From Oasisia sp. SBJ-2009 (lineage: Eukaryota > Annelida > Polychaeta > Sabellida > Siboglinidae), in the NCBI GenBank assembly GCA_964017155.1, contig OZ024862.1:35551190-35615189 (forward strand): 64,000 nt of DNA, given 5' to 3'. Below the pieces are notes generated by a model. It was not told where the DNA came from, searched no databases, and worked only from the letters and a program-made list of their open reading frames with translations. The position numbers were made by a program, and so were the translations under genes. Positions 35,558-64,000 of this stretch are shown here, in pieces; within the stretch, counting starts at the first letter, position 1; each line of letters opens with the position of its first letter.

Positions 35558-35755
35558 GCCACACACACGCACGCATGCATGCACGCACGCACGCACGCAC
35601 GCATGCATGCACGCACGCACGCATGCATGCAAACATACACCACATGCACACACAGACACAGCACAGACTGCACATGTGTGCACACACACTAACGTGACCA
35701 CATACACGCACACGCACACGCACGCACGCACACACACACACACACACATACACAC
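35558..35755. repeat. GCAC/GCATGCAC and CA microsatellite
   Basis: A mix of CACGCACG, GCATGCATGCA and CACACA blocks. Several apparent ORFs arise from it. Confidence 0.95.
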
Positions 35756-37028
35756 ATTGAAATATTACTCAAATAAAACATGTTATAGAAGTGATAGTAT
35801 AATTGACCAGTTTTGTTACATAACAGTTATGTAAATTGAAACGTGAAATGTGTAATAAAAACATGAAAACTGCAACATCAAAAAAATGTTTTTGAAAATA
35901 GTACGATAACTTGTATGTATATCAATATTGCTGTTGATTAATTTATTATTCATTTTAAGCTGCATCATACATTTACCTTTACTTTTATGTATACAATTGT
36001 TGATAGCCGATAATGTGTATAAAATTATGGTCATTATTTTGTATCAGGTTTATGGTATATAAAGAAGTTTATTATTATTAAATATTGTTTAAAAGTATAA
36101 TATAAAATATCTGTAAATGTAAATTGTCTGTTCCAGGATGCAAAATCACATGTAGTGATGACTATTAATAGGAAGTTAACCGAATTAGTTGTCTTGACTG
36201 TATGAAACATGCGAAAAAAGGCAGTTTTCTGCTCTCTGATTTTCATAGTAATTGTGAATACAGTGTACATTGAAAAAATAGTCTTAATTTTCAGTGTTAC
36301 TGTGGTGAAAATGAAGTGTATTGTATGGTTCATAAAAAACATCAATACATTTTGTGGTTATATCTTTCTGCCTGGTGGAACATTCAGATTGCCTCAGACA
36401 TGTTAAAAGTTATTTTGGGGCAACGTTAGTAGTGAATATTAAAAAATGAGGAATAAATGGCTCCAGTTTAACCCTTGAACAACCAGGTAAATTGCGAATG
36501 TGCTCAACTGCATAGATGATTTATAAATTATTGATATTACTAATAGTATATGCGTATAAATTATAATACTATACTCTGGTAACATTTATAATGAGGCTTA
36601 ATGAGATAATTGTCTCACAGAGGTCACATGATGTCACATTATCAGGACATCTTCTGTGACATGAAGGCTAAGTAATCTATACCTGGCAGCTGGTCATTCA
36701 CCATCATTTAAACACTCACTTCAGTGTAATTGCAATTAATTTAACTAGGTATTCTCACTTGTGTATTTACAGGCATGCTTGTGCTTGCCAGCAGGTGTCT
36801 AGAGTTACCACTACACAAGGGTTAATTAAGTTTGACTTTGAAGGGTGCAAACTGGTAGATTCATTCAAATAACAGGAAACTCTATAGCTGGGTGCTGCCT
36901 ACAAAGTTAATAAACACTAAACAGTAATGAACAACAGGAGTAAACTCACATGTAGAGAGACATTGAACATCATAATGAACAGTTGGAGCTAATCTAATTC
37001 TCTTGTGACATTTGGATATATACTTAAT

Positions 37029-37130
37029 AATAATATATTTATTTGGTATAGCGCCACATCCATAATCGTTCGTGGCGCTTCACAACATATTAGAATTTAA
37101 AAGACATAATCAGATATATGTATACAATAA
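37029..37130. repeat. Interspersed 'GCGCCACATCC' family copy
   Basis: ATATTTATTTGGTATAGCGCCACATCC...CGTTCGTGGCGCTTCACAACATATTAGAATTTAAAAGACATA is the best-preserved copy of the family at 3980 and 21588. Confidence 0.65.
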
Positions 37131-37669
37131 AACAAATACTAGTGTTTTAAATTAAATGTAAAAAAATATATGTATAGGTATATAAATAAATTAAATTAGT
37201 ACGGTACTAGATAGCGTAGCACTTTTAAATAAATAAATACATTACGTATTAGTCATAAAAATACATAATAATCAGTCTAGTGTATAATTACATTACAATT
37301 ATACTGATAATATGTTAACACTTTTTTAAAATAATAATAATTACTTACCAGGTATTGCAAAGAAAAACAGCTTTTTGTGTGTGTGGTGCGTGTTCTCCTT
37401 AGTTTCTTGGCAACTCCATCCATCTGTTAATTTGTTATCATTTGTCTGTATAATTATAAATGATGACGACAGGAATTAATCTGTTGGTTTTTCAGGGCCA
37501 CTTTTTCTGAATATTTTGATACTATATAAGTCATTATTATTCATTATTACTAGAGTTTCTGAAACCAGTACTACTGATGTATTGACCCGTTGCTGTATTC
37601 ACAGCTACTTCATGCTATGCGCTTGTATTTTCAATTAATGTATATACATTGGCAAATAAAAAATAAATT

Positions 37670-38475
37670 AAAACTGAACAAACACAAAAGTCATATAACT
37701 CCTGTTACACAACGTAATGTCATATAGATGATTAATCAGTTTTGTTCTTTATCAAATGGAGCTGCCCATAGCAACTGTGTATATTTCAATACTTGATATC
37801 TTGTAAAAAACGATGTCCTGGTTTTGCAATTGAGCACAGCAATAATAAGATCATTTTGTGTAATAATAAAATAAAGCTACCAGTACATTCACCCCGGATT
37901 CATAAATGCATAATAATGCTTCAGACACATTTACGCGCAGGTTATGTGCATAAATCTGTTGTTTTTATTATCCACGATGGCCATAAAACGGCAATAAATT
38001 TGCAAACTTACATATCTCAACTGAACGATGTAATAATAAGGGTATTGCGCAAGGTGTGGACTAGTTTTTAAATGATTTTGTCTATTGTAGTTCTGGAGTG
38101 TTCGCAGCTTTTGTTTGCTGTGTTTTTCTAGTTATTGGTATTCTTTTATGTGTAGGTTATTGTTGCATACGTAGGTTACGTTTGATGCATTTTCCGAAGA
38201 CAAACGTAAAGTTAAAAACTGAACATACGCACAAATGTCATAACTCCCATTATACAATGTAATGTAATGTAGATGATTAATCAGTTTTGTTCTTTATCAA
38301 AAGGAGCTGCCCATAGCAAGTGTGTATATTTCAATACTTGATATCTTGTAAAAAAGATGTCCTGGTTATGATATTGAGCACAGCAATAATAAGATAATTT
38401 TGTGTACTAATAATAAGGTTATTGCTGCATGCGCAGGTTCCGTTTGAAGCATTTTCCGAAGACAACGTAAAGTTG
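37670..38475. repeat. Imperfect local duplication upstream of the CASZ1 exon
   Basis: The block from about 37670 to 37865 (CATA..TAACTCC, GATTAATCAGTTTTGTTCTT, GGAGCTGCCCATAGCAA, CAATACTTGATATCTTGTAA) recurs at 38215-38410. A second block at 38156-38212 (CATTTTCCGAAGACAAACGT) recurs at 38420-38470 next to the exon. Copy 1 holds about 290 bp of extra sequence. Confidence 0.88.
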
Positions 38476-38541
38476 TTTCAGATGAACGAGAGTTGTGCTA
38501 ACTTGTGTCTTTTCCACAGGCGATGTCCGGTGGCTTCACTA

Positions 38542-61968
<23,427 letters not shown>

Positions 61969-64000
61969 GTGAGTGTGCAGTACAGTCAGAACACATTCAG
62001 TGAGGTCCATTAACTAGTTTTCACTTCTACAAAAAATAACTAGGTCCATTAACTAGTTTTCACTTCTACAAAAAATAACCTACTATCTAAATTTAAGAAA
62101 AATACAGCCAACAATGTTTTCTGGAAAAACCTGCATAGATCTATGTGGATGTCTACAATTGTATGGAGGTTAAAAAATCAAGCATCCTACGGAGTGGAAT
62201 GAGACACACCCTCCAATATTGCACATTGAAATCTGACCCCCATTTTGTGGTCAAAAGTAATATTGGCATAGTTCTGAACTCCACAAAAATTGCCCCAAAT
62301 CTCCAGCACTGAAATCCAACCCATTCCACAATCCTGTGCAGTTGAAACTGAGCCCACCCAAGCCCATTTGTCTGGCCTATTTGTAACAATCATGTATATT
62401 CATCATGTAAAGTACTGAGGCTATGATTTGACTTTGACATTGTGCAAAAATATTCTGCGCCTTTCATATGCAGTTTTAGTGCTGTTAAAGTCAGGCAGCT
62501 TAGAAACATACCTTGGAGGTGTAAAAACACAATAAAACCACCAAACTAATTTCACAGAATTTTGTTTTGTTAGGAGCTTTTATGTTTAGATCAGCATCGG
62601 TCATATTTCTGCAGGTCCATTATTTTTTACCTGCAACCAGTCAAGGTCTGTCAAGTTACTACATATTCTCAGTCAGATATGGACATAGAATGGTTAAGAT
62701 CACCAGATTGTTCTTGGATTCCACAGGTTAATAGTTCTAATGGTTTGATCCAAGGCAGCTGTGTTTTTTGTTGTGTCCATAATTCTCACTATAGTACTTA
62801 GTGGAGTTGTGCTGTTTTAGTGGATTTCAGCATGCTACACATTCAAATGTCAGCCAGTGCCCCGCCATGAGCTACAAAACAGACATTAGTAGTGTACATA
62901 ACATTTGTCATAGTAGGGCATAAGCACTGCTTTGTTACATGTACAAGTTTTACTTTATAAAACCATCTTTAGAAAGGTTTGCTTGTACATCAGAAGCAGT
63001 ACTGTTCATAGGTACATCAGCAAAGTGTTGGTGCATCTGAAATTATCTTTCTCCAGGCCTGCCTGGTAGGCCATTTTGTTTTAACCTGGTAGGCCATTTT
63101 GTTTTAACAACCACAATTCACTGTTTCACTGCTGCATTAGAGGCCATAGTCAGCTGGTTCATAGTCAGGTTGGTCATAATTACTTAAGTCAGGGTGGTCC
63201 AGATGGCCCCCTACAGTGTGCTGCGACTGATTCTTGTCATTCAGTAGACTGAATACTAGTCACTTCTCATTTTGTTGTGTGTGAAACAAGGGGAAATTTG
63301 GAAGGATGTGGACTTATATTTCCCAGAGCATGACAGGTGGCGCTGCCATCAAAGGGAGACAGACGCTTCCTGTACCCATAATTCAACAGCATAGTCGATC
63401 ATTTGTAACAGGACCTCTGATGTGTTTAATGTGGGAAAATGGGGTATCGTTGAATATCACTAGTAAAACTCACTAGTAAAACTTTGTTTTGAAACTGGGT
63501 GTTGTGTGTACTATTTAACAATAAGCTTCATAGGTCATGCCAGATGTCTTCAGGTAGATACAAAATTGTAAAGCCCGTAAAATGTGCCATTTAGAAGCTC
63601 AAGGACACCCGTGCTCATGGTGATCATCAAACACTGATGCCCAATTGTTAATTTTATTATCAAACCAATCCAAGGCCTTCTATAGATGGGTTGGCAGTCA
63701 GGTGTCAGCTTCCTCATTGTTCAACTGCAGTCTGTCAGAGCTGGACACACTGATGACCACTGACACGCTTGACCTGGCAAACATTTCCTTCCCATCTGAC
63801 TAGTGGAGAGTTGAAACCTTGATGGAGAGGAATGGTGGATTGGAGGGAGAGGCTCTGCTTGTAGGTGCCATCATGAAGGAAGTCCTGGCCACAGCGGTGG
63901 TCTTTAGTTTAAATCCGTTTTTCTATCATGGATTGTTTAGTGACAACTTTGACAGTTTTGTTTTTGAGACTTTGTCTTCTCTGGGTGTGTTTCTCATATG
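61969..64000. other. CASZ1 intron after the 61828 exon: nothing supported
   Basis: Starts with a 45-bp tandem duplication (TAGGTCCATTAACTAGTTTT, 62003-62080). I see no further exon, repeat array or known element up to the window edge. Confidence 0.5.

Larger units (their letters stand above)
32103..38519. other. 5' region/intron of CASZ1, mostly AT-rich
   Basis: No long coding exon is seen. It contains a TA microsatellite (32622-32702), a repeat copy at 32790, a degenerate stretch rich in GGACCTCA words (33010-33340), a donor-like exon candidate (34057-34102), a CA/GCAC microsatellite (35558-35755), an interspersed repeat (37029-37320) and a local duplication (37670-38475). Confidence 0.6.

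Overview
The window is animal nuclear DNA. It has multi-exon genes with GT-AG introns, non-LTR retrotransposons, tRNA-derived SINEs and small inverted-repeat elements, and very dense micro- and minisatellites. The three host genes are recognisable metazoan orthologues. A lophotrochozoan, probably a mollusc, fits the CR1-type LINE, the SINE types and the long AT-rich introns, but I cannot name the species and this is inference.

Layout. (1) 62-15106, plus strand: the 3' part of TBC1D31 (WDR67), as 17 exons whose phases all join, running to the natural stop. The WD40-encoding 5' exons lie left of the window. (2) 19596-31298, minus strand: a complete eight-exon LRRC23, including a 45-nt last exon. 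It lies tail-to-tail with TBC1D31. (3) 31.5-64 kb, plus strand: the 5' part of a castor (CASZ1) transcription factor gene, with one large exon (38520-39601), a 22-kb intron and a second exon (61828-61968). The zinc-finger exons must lie right of the window. LRRC23 and CASZ1 are head-to-head and probably share a promoter region. It holds an X-box (RFX-type) motif 106 bp from the LRRC23 start codon, which fits a ciliary gene. (4) 49.5-54.3 kb, minus strand: a nearly intact CR1-type LINE inside the 22-kb CASZ1 intron. Both of its ORFs are open.

Functionally, TBC1D31 (centrosome and centriolar satellites) and LRRC23 (axonemal radial spoke) both belong to cilium biology. CASZ1 is a developmental zinc-finger regulator, and nothing in the sequence links it to the other two except promoter sharing.

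Much of the rest is repeats. The most unusual pattern is that several TBC1D31 minisatellites start exactly at exon edges. Tandem units repeat the last bases of an exon plus its splice donor (after 1594 and 2090), or the splice acceptor plus the first bases of an exon (before 2656 and 6747). Introns therefore carry rows of decoy splice sites. A 19-bp array just before the second CASZ1 exon consists of roughly 30 acceptor-like units. Other items are seven inverted-repeat (foldback or MITE-like) elements, one with hAT-like ends and target duplication, two local tandem duplications, and at least two tRNA-derived SINE families. I saw no true tRNA, rRNA or CRISPR array. Nothing here is clearly a new multi-gene system.
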